From: Aquilaria yunnanensis
Lineage: Eukaryota; Streptophyta; Magnoliopsida; Malvales; Thymelaeaceae
DNA length: 64,000 nt
Direction: 5' to 3'
NCBI GenBank assembly: GCA_039654915.1
Contig: CM077597.1
Span: 61,656,001-61,720,000, forward strand
The notes below the pieces were generated by a model. It searched no databases, was not told the DNA's origin, and saw only the letters and a program-made list of their open reading frames with translations. Shown here piece after piece: positions 9,241 to 19,774 of the stretch (its first letter is position 1; each line of letters opens with the position of its first letter). The position numbers and the translations under genes are program-made.

Positions 9241-10075
9241 GATGACTGTTGAGGAGACTTCTAGGAGGAAGAACGCCTGGAAGGTGGATCGCCTCTAGGA
9301 GAGTACCTGGAAAACTGGGAAATAGGGTTAGGAGGCCCCCGGAGTGTTTTTCCGGGGGGGGAGCCTCCGACGCCCAAGTCAGTGGTGGCCGGAAGAAGGA
9401 GAAAGTCACTAGCTCAAAGAGAAAGGCAGAAAAGTCTCGCCTGGTCTTTTCTCAGAGTATGGGAGCTGTATCTCCGGCCTGCCAACCTCCTGTCAAGTAT
9501 TTATTTCCTGTATATATAGGAATACCTAGCCCGTTCAGATCATGACACGTGTGCGGTCGGATGCTCCTGAACGTCTGGGCGTAGGGGACAGATAGTTGGT
9601 AACTAGATGGCCTCGAGCCTTGTGCTGAGACGGGCCATGATATGATTCTGATGGCGTCTGCGCGTCAGGGCGACTTTTTACGTCTGTGGTGGGACGTGTC
9701 AGAGGCTTCCTTAAATGCTTCCTTAAATGCGCCTGCCGTACTCCCGAGGTCCCTGGGCGAGGTCGTCCTCTAGTTCGGACAGAGCCTCTTCGGGAAGCCT
9801 ACCCTCAGTTCGAGGGTTCCCAGTTCCAGGGGGTTCCGCCTTCGGGGATATCATATTCGGGCAGCAATGTCTGGTGCCACTTTTCCGAAGGCGCGTTGTT
9901 CACAACCTTGGGGGGCGAATGGAGTCCTCAAGTTTTACTGGCGTGCCGAGGCTCGGAGCTCTCAGGCTATCTCCCGAGGTGCATGATTCCACCTATTCCC
10001 GGGAAGCGCCAGTTCTTCTGGCCGTTGTTGTGGCAGGGTATTCGGCCAGATTGAGGCGACAGCCTTTGGCTATCA
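9209..10075 (-). repeat. 5' LTR of Tat element 1 (867 bp)
   Basis: Read on the minus strand it begins TGATAGCC at 10075 and ends GCATCA-type (here CCATCA) at 9209, with the TG/CA ends typical of LTRs. It aligns in order with the Tat LTRs at 18306, 28457, 30225 and 33079. A TATA-like TATATATA lies near 9514. The last 32 bases contain an ATG (9240) in frame with gag. Confidence 0.88.
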
Positions 10076-10243
10076 GTAGTCATGGTAGTACACCAATGCT
10101 AGTCATCCAACCAAACTCAATTTCCCTTTCAAACTGCCTGCACTTCCAACATGCTTTATTTACACCCAAAAAGACTTCATTAACTACCTAGCACTTTAAG
10201 GAGCCGTGGGCGGTACTAAAGCACCATTTGGCACCTTCCATCT
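10076..10243. repeat. Host-like segment, copy A of a local duplication
   Basis: This stretch, beginning GTAGTCATGGTAGTACACC, matches 10966-11136 almost throughout. Both copies run directly into the start of a beta-family LTR. Element 1 inserted at or near its left edge. No coding signal was seen. Confidence 0.7.
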
Positions 10244-10345
10244 TGTGTTTCGGGAGCTAAGCAACTGCGACGGAATATAACCAAAACCCTCTAGGATCCA
10301 ACTAAAATGGGGTAAATTAGGTACTGAAAATTTTTTTCCTAGTTT
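10244..10345 (-). repeat. Beta-family LTR fragment
   Basis: About 100 bases match the terminal part of the beta LTR (TTTCGGGAGC... AGGATCCAA... GGGTAAAT). The match stops near 10345, where alpha-family sequence begins, so this is a deletion or recombination junction. Confidence 0.65.
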
Positions 10346-10795
10346 AGTTGAGTGGGATAACTCTACAATTTCATTCTTTGACTTTATTCAAAAGCTTGAA
10401 CATCTTAAGGTTTGCACTAAGACATTTAAGTCCTTAACACCTTTGGTGTTTCATTTGTCCAAACTTATCTTCTATAAGCAATTTGGTCCTCCAATATCAC
10501 TTTACTACCATTCATGTCCTTCACATAACTAACAAAAGCTCTTTCTTAAGAGTTTTTCAATTAAGTACCTGAACTTGTAAAACCTTACAAAAAGGTCCAT
10601 AGTTAGTTGACAAGCAAACAATCCTTAAGACTTTTCTTGGAAGCCAAGTTACCATCTTAGAACACTTTTAAAAAGCTATTGATCATGCCCTTTATCGTTC
10701 ACACTTCAATTACTATGATGAGAATTACACAATCTAATGGTTTTTAACCATTGTGCCACACTTAGTAATTCCCCCATTTATGTGAGGTGGTAACA
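10346..10795 (-). repeat. Alpha-family LTR fragment (right end only)
   Basis: It matches the last 450 bases or so of the alpha LTRs, including the segment beginning GTCCTTAACACCTTTGGTG, and ends GAGGTGGTAACA at 10795 like the full copies. The other 2 kb of the LTR is missing. Confidence 0.7.
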
Positions 10796-10965
10796 GATGG
10801 ACTCAACATATAAACTAGGGTTTCTTATTGGTGTCCCAAGCCTTTAGCCTTTAACTAGACCACCAATGGTGCTAAACCCACTTGCCCATCCTAATGGCCC
10901 TATTGTAGCACTTGAAACTTGTTCCAAATTATCTTCCATCCTTCACTCATACTAACGGCATCATA
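10796..10965. other. Unassigned 170-bp segment
   Basis: It lies between an alpha LTR fragment and duplication copy B. It matches no repeat family recognised in the window and has no convincing ORF. Confidence 0.4.
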
Positions 10966-11136
10966 TTGTAGTCATAGTACTACACCAATGCTAGTCATTC
11001 GACCACACTCATTTTCCATTGTCAAAACTCCCTCACTTCCATCATGCCTTATTTACACTAAAAAAGACTTTACTAACTACCTAGCACTTTAGCAGGTACT
11101 AAAGCACCATTTCGTAACTTCCATCCATCCTGCAGG
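10966..11136. repeat. Host-like segment, copy B of a local duplication
   Basis: Diverged copy of 10076-10243, in the same orientation and about 890 bases away. Like copy A it ends at the start of a beta LTR, so host DNA and the LTR junction appear to have been duplicated together. Confidence 0.7.
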
Positions 11137-13626
11137 ATATTGGGAGCCAAGCAAACGTAGTGAAATATAACCAAAACTCCCTAGGATCCAAGTTAACTAA
11201 GGTAAATCGGGTGCTCAAAATTTTATACCTACTTCGGTTCAGATCTTTCACCCAACTATTGAGTTGAATCACAAAATTTGAATAGTTGACCTATTCAAGC
11301 TCTCTATGGTTTCCACATGAGCCTTTTGGGATCACCATACCTCCACCACATCTCAGTAGATGTGTTCCTCTTGTGCTTGCAGTGCTAGCTTGCATCCTCC
11401 AAGGAATGGCAGGAGAAAAGTGTGGCTGGAAGTTTCTAAACTCTTCTGATTTTTTCCTTAAAAAGGCTAGGGCAAAGCTGTGAATTTCTCATTATTTGAT
11501 GTATTAATTGTCACACCCCACACAGGCTCCAGCCTATGCACTTTCAGTGCCATTCACCAAGCTACCATGAAAGTTATTAAACACTTGCACTTAAAAGTGT
11601 TGTGAGTAGATTTAGGTTTTCGGCCAACTTTCAATCTTGTAACTTAAGTCTTATTTTCTTAAGGTTAAGGCCTAAGAGGTGCCCTAAGAGGCTTACCAGG
11701 TAACTATGTGTACTTTACTTGCAGCACAAGGCAAGGCCCATAAGTTACTTGTAACACAAGGCTAGGCGTGTACACTTTTTATCTTTAAGTGTCTAAAGTG
11801 TGTGCTCATGAAGTGTGGCATTCTAATGCATGGCAACCAAGAAGCCCATCCCATCTCAAGTTTAAAAACATGTTTTTCATGTCAATGTACTTTCAGCCTA
11901 ACAAGAGTCATAAGAGGTTAAGCTCAAAAAGGACAATTCCAAGACATATAATCAAACATTCATAGCATAACTTGGCATTCCAAACCTTCAAAATATACAC
12001 AAGTTCCATAGTTCACCAAGGCATATACATACACAAAAGTGGCCTCTACAAAGTACTATCTACTTGGCAACATACCAAGAGTACTTACAAACCCAAAATG
12101 AGCACAAGTTATGCATTACATGCCCAATTACCTATAATACCCAAGAAGTACTTTGAAGGTACAATACAAGATTAAGGATTGAAGAAAAAGTCCTATAACC
12201 AAGTTCATGCTCATGAAAGCAAACCAAAAAACTAATGCCCATGAACACACATCCATAGCTCCTGCTAGACCTGTCCCACAACTCTACACAAAGCCTGCAA
12301 AACTCGAACACACAAGTTTGAACAATAACCATAAGACTTGCACATTCTACTCATAAGCCAAGCTTTCGATTTTGGCATATACCTTGACCAAAAGTACAAT
12401 AACTTAGCACACAAGCTACACACACAATCACTCAAGCTCTACGCCTTTTCCTGAAACATATACAATAAGGGACAGGAGTTTATAACTCAGTAAGGTTCAC
12501 TACAGCTGAATGAGCTAATATAGTTAAGCCCCGAAAGCTTAACCTCCACAAAGCCTTACTTAACTTGCACGAAAGACAAGAAAACACCAAAAACACAAGC
12601 ATAATGGAATATACACATGATATTTGAGACATATATACATGATAACAACATCTATAAAGGGTTAGCAAGCACATCCAAGCAAACAAGCACACAACACACA
12701 CACCACAACACAATGCCCTTTTCAGCCGAAACCACTAGCAAGTACACACACATAGTTGTACTCCAAGCTTTACCAATCCAACTCCATTCCACTAGAGCTC
12801 CAAGTTCAAAGATAAGTTGGCCTGCTTACCTTGAACCTTAGTACTTGCCATTATTGACTAGCCAAAGGTTCTATATATGCCCCATCTAGCAATCTAAGAT
12901 CATATAGCTAAAAAATACTATCACTTAGAAGCCATTAATCTACTTGAACATGGAACAAGACCAAAATCATGTAGAATTTGTGAAACCCTACCAATCACAA
13001 GCTTGAGCTCTCGATTAACACTTGAAGTTCCAACTCCCTCTTTGAAACTTCAATTGCGAGGTGCCTAGTGCCGAAACCACCACTTCCAAGCTTGATTCTT
13101 CAATTCAAGCTTCACTTACCTCCAATTTGGCAAGAACCTGGCACTCAATTGCCAAGAACACCAAGAACATGGTTAGACTTCCAACAGTGAAGGTTTGACC
13201 TGAAATGAGTGCTTGCGGCTAAGTGGAAACATGCATTAGCCGCCCAATGCCACATGTACGTTAAAATGGGCTTAATGCCCTTCACGGCTTAAACAAAATT
13301 GCATGATTTAATGTGTCCTTCCACAAGTATTAGCATCACTAATAGCACTCGAAACAATGTTCAGGTTGGCCCTTAAACTTTGTTTTTAGCCATTACCACT
13401 TAAGCCATTTGTCATGTGGAATTTGGACCCGATAGTTCTTGGTTGCACATATACACCACTATCCACATTTTCATTTGAGTTCCTCATTTCTTTAATGTAT
13501 TTTTCTTACATTTTTTTCCTGGGCCAAGCACTGAGGTAAGGTCATGAGATTAATAGGGAGACTCAACTCCCAAGCCTAATGGGTTTCAAGGCCCTAATCT
13601 AATTAGGCTTTAATTCTAGGCCTCAT
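11137..13626 (-). repeat. Beta-family LTR, interrupted by a gamma LTR and cut by an alpha LTR
   Basis: Beta sequence runs 11137-11508, continues after the gamma insertion at 13555-13626 (AGGGAGACTCAACTCCCAAG), and is then broken by the alpha LTR starting at 13627. The small plus-strand ORF at 11286-11483 falls in a part shared by all beta copies and is not considered a gene. Confidence 0.7.
11509..13549. repeat. Solo gamma-family LTR (2041 bp) with TSD TTAAT
   Basis: It begins TGTCACACCCCACACAGGC and ends CATGAGA (the final CA has mutated). TTAAT occurs at 11504-11508 and 13550-13554. Removing the LTR restores the order of the beta LTR. A related copy lies at 50728-52751. No internal retroelement region is attached, so it is a solo LTR. 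No credible gene is inside. Confidence 0.8.
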
Positions 13627-16104
13627 TGTTACCCACTCCATGGTAATCCAGTTATGGTTCCAAAACTATGCATTTAAACTCCTAGGATTTGTGTGTCTTG
13701 TAGGTTATTAGAACAACACCCTTAGCGTACATACTCAAGCGACCCTCTTGAGCACTATGTAAATGCATGCATACTGGTCAAACCATAGCACACATATTCA
13801 CATTTATGCACACTATGGCAGCTAAGAAGGAAAACACTGGCACAAGTCTTAGTTTTGACTTCCACACATTAAGCATTCTTACTAGGTTCAAAAATTCCAG
13901 GCACTGCACCCAAACTTCCTCTAACAAAAAGTATTAATCTAACCATGTAATCCCATATTTTATTTGATCCATCATCAAGAAGAGACCTAAAGCAAATGAA
14001 AGGATTTTTTCTACATCAAGAACCCACCTATGGACCAAGTTATTGATTTTTAAAGTTGGTTGTAAAATTCTAACCAAATGAACAGTAACTTAGCCAAATT
14101 TACAGCCTCAATCTTTTGCTATAGGGCTCAAAATTCAGAAATTTGAAATCCCAGTTCAACCTCTATATGTTCTTAAGGTGTGGTCAAAATTTTATACTAA
14201 GATTCCCTTTACACAAGGAGATATAGAACTTTAAGTACAGAGTCAAAATTCTACTAACTTTATGACCATTTCGCCCATACAAAATTTCATAATTATTCAA
14301 ACACTTCATTCACAAAGGGAAAGCCCTCCAAGGCTACCCCATATATGTCCAATATACATATGAATTACATGATCTTACATCTAGCAACTTCATCTGGCCA
14401 AAATAGAATTTGGAAGTAAGTAGCCTATTATTAACACTTAGGTAGCTTCATACCTCATTACATAGATAGCCAAAACATTACTCAAATGTTCACATACTTG
14501 TGTCATTGTACATAAAATACATGTACATGCATAAATGCAATACATAATGGTCTTAAGTTAGCTAAATATGCACCCTAAGTTACAGGAGTGCCTGAGACAC
14601 AATGGACTCCAGACAAGATGCTAGACAGCTGTTGCATAACACAATAAGCACCATCACTAAAAATAACAAATGTGCTCCTAAAATCACCAAAATTTCCAAA
14701 TCACCACTAGACAAATGGAAGCTTAATTACCTGAAAATTTAGAGCAAAAGTCAGAACCACAAAGGCTAGTTTGAAGGTGGTCTCTCGATTAGACCTGAAA
14801 TGACAGAATTGAGGGGAGTAAGTTTCATTGAGAAACTTCGTAAGGTTAACATTTGCATTCAATAGGCAATGTAAGCATCATGAACACCTGCATCCAATGA
14901 CACTAAAACACAAAACTACAATGCATATATACAAGATATAGAAACCAAATGGAGCAGCCATTCACAACAATCAAACACATGAAATGTGGCAGCAACATAA
15001 ACCGTAGGTTAGTCCATAAAACAAGGAATAAACTTAAGTAAATCGCTATGGAAGCCCTCCTCAAGCTTAAGCTTGGTCTTAAGAGAGTTTTAACACTACT
15101 TAGTACTAACTTTGGGCTCTAAAAACTCTCATTTCACTGCTATCTTTGAGCACTCCACACTAGGTCACAATACATTCAATAAGTGCACTCTCTTCACTAG
15201 CCTTGGTTCATCGGGCTTATGGCTCTCTTCCAAGCTTAGCCCCATCTCCGTGGTAGCATGAAAACATAGAAAATAACCCATAAGAGCAAGAGAACCCTTA
15301 GCTTGGTGGGTATGCTAAAATTTGAGGTTGACCCTAGCTGCACTCAAGTCTTAGCACCACATAGCTTCCAATTGTGCTTCCTTGACTTCAATTACAAGTA
15401 GTTTTGAGTTTGAAGGTATGGTTGCTATGGAGGAAGTGTGAAGGAGGGGATTGGCTTTCTTTTTGCTAGTTAAGGTGAAAATTTGGGAGATAAGGACAAG
15501 AATGGACACTTATATGGTCTTAAGTGCACTAAACACACTTAACAAGCTTAACCAAGCTTTATGTTATTTACCTTGCTACAAGACCATGGTTTCTTTAGCT
15601 TAATCTCTTGGACCACATTTGACTTCCTTATCCTATGCCATAGTAGCCCCTCCTTATGTGGGATAATCCCACAAAACTTCCATTTGACTTAAGTCATAAG
15701 CATGGACAAACAAAGGCACATAATAGGACACTTAAGTCCTTAACACCTTTCTGTGTTTTCCTTTGTCCATACTTGTCTTCTATAAGTAATTTGATCCTCC
15801 AATAGCACTTTCATACCATTCATATCCTTCACATTACTCTCCAAAGCTCTTTCTTGAGAGTTTTGCAGCTAAGTACCCGAATTTCCAAAACCTTACAAAA
15901 AATTCCATAGGTTATTTGAAAAACAAGCAATCCTTTTGGCTTTTCTTCAAGGCCATGTTACCAACTTCAAAATATTTTAAGGAGGCTTTCATTATACCTT
16001 TTACCCCTCATATTTCAATCACTATAAAGAGAATTACACAATATAATGGTTTTTTTACTATTATGACACGCTTATAATTCTCCCATTTTTGTGTGGTGGC
16101 AACA
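13627..16104 (-). repeat. Alpha-family LTR, 3' LTR of chromovirus 1
   Basis: It begins TGTTACCCACTCC, ends GGTGGCAACA, and is about 2478 bp. It is followed at once by a purine tract (minus strand) and the last codons of a chromovirus pol, which places it as that element's 3' LTR on the minus strand. It interrupts a beta LTR. No ORF here looks coding. Confidence 0.8.
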
Positions 16105-16116
16105 ATCCTCCCTCCC
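16105..16116 (-). other. Polypurine tract of chromovirus 1
   Basis: Minus strand GGGAGGGAGGAT lies directly before the LTR start, the position of the plus-strand primer in LTR elements. The stop codon of pol (16117-16119) adjoins it. Chromovirus 2 has the same arrangement at 32414-32427. Confidence 0.7.
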
Positions 16117-18305
16117 TTAAAAATTTTGGTCCTCCAAAATTGCCTTTAACTTTGGGTATTCTATAGGATACCTTTCCGTAAGGTATTTCTCAGGTTCCCA
16201 GGTTGATACTCTTTGAGAGTGGTCTGACCATTGAACTTTAACCATTGGAATGAGCTTGTTTCTTAACCTTTTGGTATCCTTGGCTAAGATAGCTATAGGT
16301 GTAGGGTTTCGGCTACCAAATAAGCATAGCAGAATTTAACTAAGACCCTCCAGGATCTAAGTGAAATAGGGTTAACCGGGTGATAAAAAATTTTCATACC
16401 TAATTCAATTGAGATCTCTCACCGAACTGTAGAGTCGAATCATAAAACTTGAATAGTTGACATGTTCAAGCTCTCTATGGTATCGACATGAACCTCTCGG
16501 GATCACCACGCTTCCACCACATCCTAGTAGATGCATTTCTCTTGTGCTTGTAGTGCTAGCATGCGTCTTCCAAGGAATTGTAAGAGAAGACTGTGGCTGT
16601 CACTTTTTGGGAGGCTAGGGCAAAAGCTTCAAATTTCTCACTATGTGATGTATTTATAGTGAGACTCAACTTCCAAGCCTAATGGGTTTCAAAGCCCTAA
16701 TTCAATTACGCTTTAATTTTGGGCTTAATAATGGCTCAACTTTTGGGCCAATTATTAACATGAAGTTATCATGAAACCATAACCCAAATAAATTAGCCCA
16801 TGCACTCAAATAATCCAATTAGGCTTTATGTGTGTGACCCAATAGGCTCTTACCACGTTGGCAACGATCATAAATCACATTCATGATCATAAGCAATGAG
16901 CATTGTCTAGCAACACATCGTGGCTACCCAAGTGACAAGATTGTCGGTGATTCGACTAAACATTTTTTATCATTATCCGTATATGCCATTGTTCCTTTGT
17001 CAAAGATATCAAGACTAAGCATGAGACATGGAATGTGTCACCCTCGTACAACCCAATCTTTGGTTTCTTGATTACTGAGTAGACTAACTTAAACTAATGA
17101 CATTGATATCGTATATCAACTCATCTGAGCAAGGCCATGCATTTTCCTAGTCTGACTCTATCAAGGGCCCCAAAGATATCACTCTTGTTATATAGAAGGG
17201 AAAAATCCCATCTTGATCATACAAAACCATTCCCATCACATGTGACATACCCAATGACTTCCTTCAAAGTCACTCAGTTACGAGCAACAAAGGGAAGTAT
17301 CAAAGTATGTGACTCACATGTAGGGAACCTTTATGATCTTAGGTCAAAGGACCACATATACCATGATCACAATGAGAATCACTTATGACTTTCATATAAT
17401 GATCCATGTAGAGTTCTTATGGTTGGTCAATCCAATACACAAGTTCTCTGACTTGTACCTATATGTAGACTACATATCTCGTATTAGTCTCCACATATGC
17501 TAGTTGTTGTGTATTATCGTAACCTACTCCACAATAATACTAGACCAAGGACATTTAAGATTATCATTATTCTAGGGTTGTAATTATGTTCATTACATTA
17601 CGCAGAAACAAAACAACAAACATAAGCACTGGGTTAATGCCTTAATAAAATGTCATGACTCAATGTGCAAAATACAATCATCTAATGATTTGCTTTTGGG
17701 CACAAATACTAACAATAGGTTTCTCTTCATATGTCAAGTTAGGTTCCAACTGTATGTGTTTCACTGCAATAGCATGCTTTATGTCCAAAAAACACTTCTT
17801 AAGCATATTGATGTGAAAAATATTATGAACACTTGACATGCTTGGTGATAAAGCTAACCTTTATGCTACCTACCCAACTTTGCCCAAGATCTCATAAGGA
17901 CCTATGTATCTGGGAGCTAACTTGGTTCTTCTGCCAAATCTAATAGTGCCTTTGGTTGGTAAAACTTTCGGCCAAGCATTGGCACCAACCTCAAATTCCA
18001 AGTCACTTCTTCTTTTGTTCACATGAGTTGTGGTCCTTTCATTGGCTACATTTAATCTTTCTTAACTTTTCTTGAATTTGGCAGTTGTCTCCTTAGTAAT
18101 TTTGGGACCTAACTCTAACCTGTATGAGGCTTCCACTCAATAGTGGGGTGTCATACACCTTCTTCCTTATAATGCTTCATAAGGTCCCATGCTAATTGTG
18201 ATTTGGTAACTATTATTATATGATAATTCCACCAATGGTAAATGTTGGTCCCATTCACCTTTGAAATCTAACACACAGCTCCTAAGCATGTCTTCTAGTA
18301 TTTGT
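16117..18305 (-). pseudogene. Chromovirus 1 integrase C-terminus and chromodomain-like tail (broken)
   Basis: Two parts remain: 17715-18305 and, beyond a solo beta LTR, 16117-16299. The first encodes the end of the integrase core (VLDFKGEWDQHLPLVEF, then GPYEALYRRRC) and the 'LAP.YIGPYEIL'-type region. The second encodes VKVQWSDHS and STWEPEKYL, the pattern of the chromodomain-like tail of plant chromoviruses, and ends at a TAA beside the polypurine tract. The integrase N-terminal part lies at 29169-29922 because Tat element 2 is inserted at 18306. Several stops are present. In a living element this tail is thought to guide integration to particular chromatin. Confidence 0.78.
16300..17714 (-). 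repeat. Solo beta-family LTR (1415 bp) with TSD ATAGG
   Basis: It runs from TGTAGGGTTTCGG to ATACTAACA. ATAGG is repeated at 16295-16299 and 17715-17719. The undisturbed target is visible in chromovirus 2 (GCTATAGG near 32606). Orientation is minus, judged from the TATAAATA box in the copy at 38232. The small plus-strand ORFs at 16883 and 17137 are conserved LTR sequence, not genes. Confidence 0.88.
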
Positions 18306-19036
18306 TGATGCCTGGCGGCATCTTCGTTGTATGACATGCTGGCCTGAAGGAGAGACTTCCGGTGTTAAGATGTATGAAACACATAGAAGAATAAGGGTTA
18401 GGAGCTCCTTGGAGTGTGTTTCCGGGGGAGCAGCCTCCGATGTCGAAGTCAGTATTTGAGGGTAGAAGTAAGGAGCAAAGAACAAAGAGTAAATATTGTC
18501 TTATGTGTTCATACCAAGGTCCCTCCCAAGTATTTACAGGAGGGTCGAGGGAGGAGGCTGTTTCACACAGCTGGTCCAAATCATGACACGTGTTCGGTCA
18601 TATCCAATCCATACCTTCAGAGGTAGGCATCTCCAACTGGTCGTAGGCCACTCTAGCTAGAGGGGAAGGGCGTGTGCACGGTCTCTCTGTCAAAGGCTCC
18701 TTAACCATTTTTGCCGTATCTCTGTAAGACCCCTTCAGGGTGTGAGACCCCTTCGGGCAGAGACTTTCCTCCTAGGGCAATTAGGGAAGGCCCTTCAATG
18801 AAGTGGTTCACCTTTAGGAGACTTTTTGCCAGCAGAGGATGTAGGATTTACTTTTTCGGGGTCGGTATCTTCATAAATCCAAGGGTGGTGGAAGACACGT
18901 TTTTCCGAGGTTGGTCATGTTACCTTTTAGAGGGTGGTGTTTGAGTGTGCCCCGAGGTCAGGGCCAAGTTCTTACCAAGGGTGGTTTCATGATAGTTGAT
19001 CAGGAGATTTTAGAGGCCATAGCCCTTCGGCTATCA
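18306..19036 (-). repeat. 3' LTR of Tat element 2 (731 bp)
   Basis: Plus-strand reading starts TGATGCCTGGCGG and ends CTTCGGCTATCA. It aligns with 28457-29168. The conserved ATG near the LTR end, 32 bases from the terminus, is at 18337 on the minus strand. Confidence 0.88.
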
Positions 19037-19774
19037 CATGCTCCCCTTGGGATGTCGAAGTTGTATCTTCAGCATTAAGCTTTTGCGATTGTGGCTTGGA
19101 AATCTTCAAACGTCCCAGTTAGCATAGCTAAACTTTGACCGAGGTCACCTTTTTTGGTGTAGGTATCTTTTTGGTTCAAGATGTCTCTTTCGGCTGAAGT
19201 AGTATCTTCGGCATCAAATGGGACTCTTTGCTTTTGACCAAGCTCTTAATGTTTCCGAAGTTGTATCTTCGGAGAAATATTTCCCCCTTTGAGCTTTTTG
19301 TTCCTTGTTGCCTACCAATGAATCATCACGTCTTCTGACTAGCTGGTCATGTCACTTCGGGCTAGGCTTACATGGGTCTGCTAATGTCAGAAGGTGTGCC
19401 CTTGCTTCTCGGGTGACACGTGTCACTAGGTGGCTGGTGAATGGTCGCATCCATTACATCGATTACGTCCCTTTGCCTACGAAGGGTCATTATGTCGATG
19501 GTTCGCCTACCTCTTTCGGTTTGTATAAACCCTTTCTCCTTCAGAGTTTTCCACACTCTTCAATTCTCATTCCTTTTGCTCTCTAATTTCCTATCATCTT
19601 TTATCTTTTTTTGTCGGTGGTGCTAGCAGCAAAGCGATTTTCAGCAAGTTTGTGGTCATCCCCAAAGTTCCTGCTTTTATTCCGAACTAGGTAGGTTTAT
19701 TTCCGAAGTAGTTATTTTTCATGTCAATTCTTTCCCCTTTGTCTTTGCAAGGTTAGATTCTTTTCTTTCTGAAC
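19037..19774 (+). promoter_or_regulatory. Promoter and leader of the antisense gene relic, Tat element 2
   Basis: A TATA box (TATAAA, 19524-19529) lies 251 bases before the start codon at 19775, and a G-box CACGTG at 19418-19423 within TGACACGTGTCA. The order and spacing match element 1. Many copies of a TCTTCGG-type word occur at 19050-19280. The plus-strand ORF at 19305-19586 overlaps the promoter and is not considered real. Confidence 0.55.

Larger units (their letters stand above)
1..10075 (-). mobile_element. Ty3/gypsy Tat-lineage LTR retrotransposon, element 1 (3' LTR outside window)
   Basis: On the minus strand the order is 5' LTR (9209-10075), primer-binding site (9189-9206), gag-pol ORF (9240-3742), repeat-rich spacer (about 3050-3640), an oppositely oriented four-exon gene (585-2933) and its promoter (1-584). 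The 3' LTR should lie just left of base 1. Assignment to the Tat lineage rests on the order protease, reverse transcriptase, RNase H, a second RNase H-like domain, integrase, no chromodomain, and the extra gene between pol and the 3' LTR. Both coding units are open, so this is the least decayed of the three copies. The right flank begins GTAGT, the candidate TSD; its partner is off the window. Confidence 0.88.

Noticed and set aside
16883..17388. Plus-strand ORFs in the beta LTR
   Set aside because: They lie in LTR sequence that in other beta copies (38232, 55902, 56434) does not keep the same frame open.
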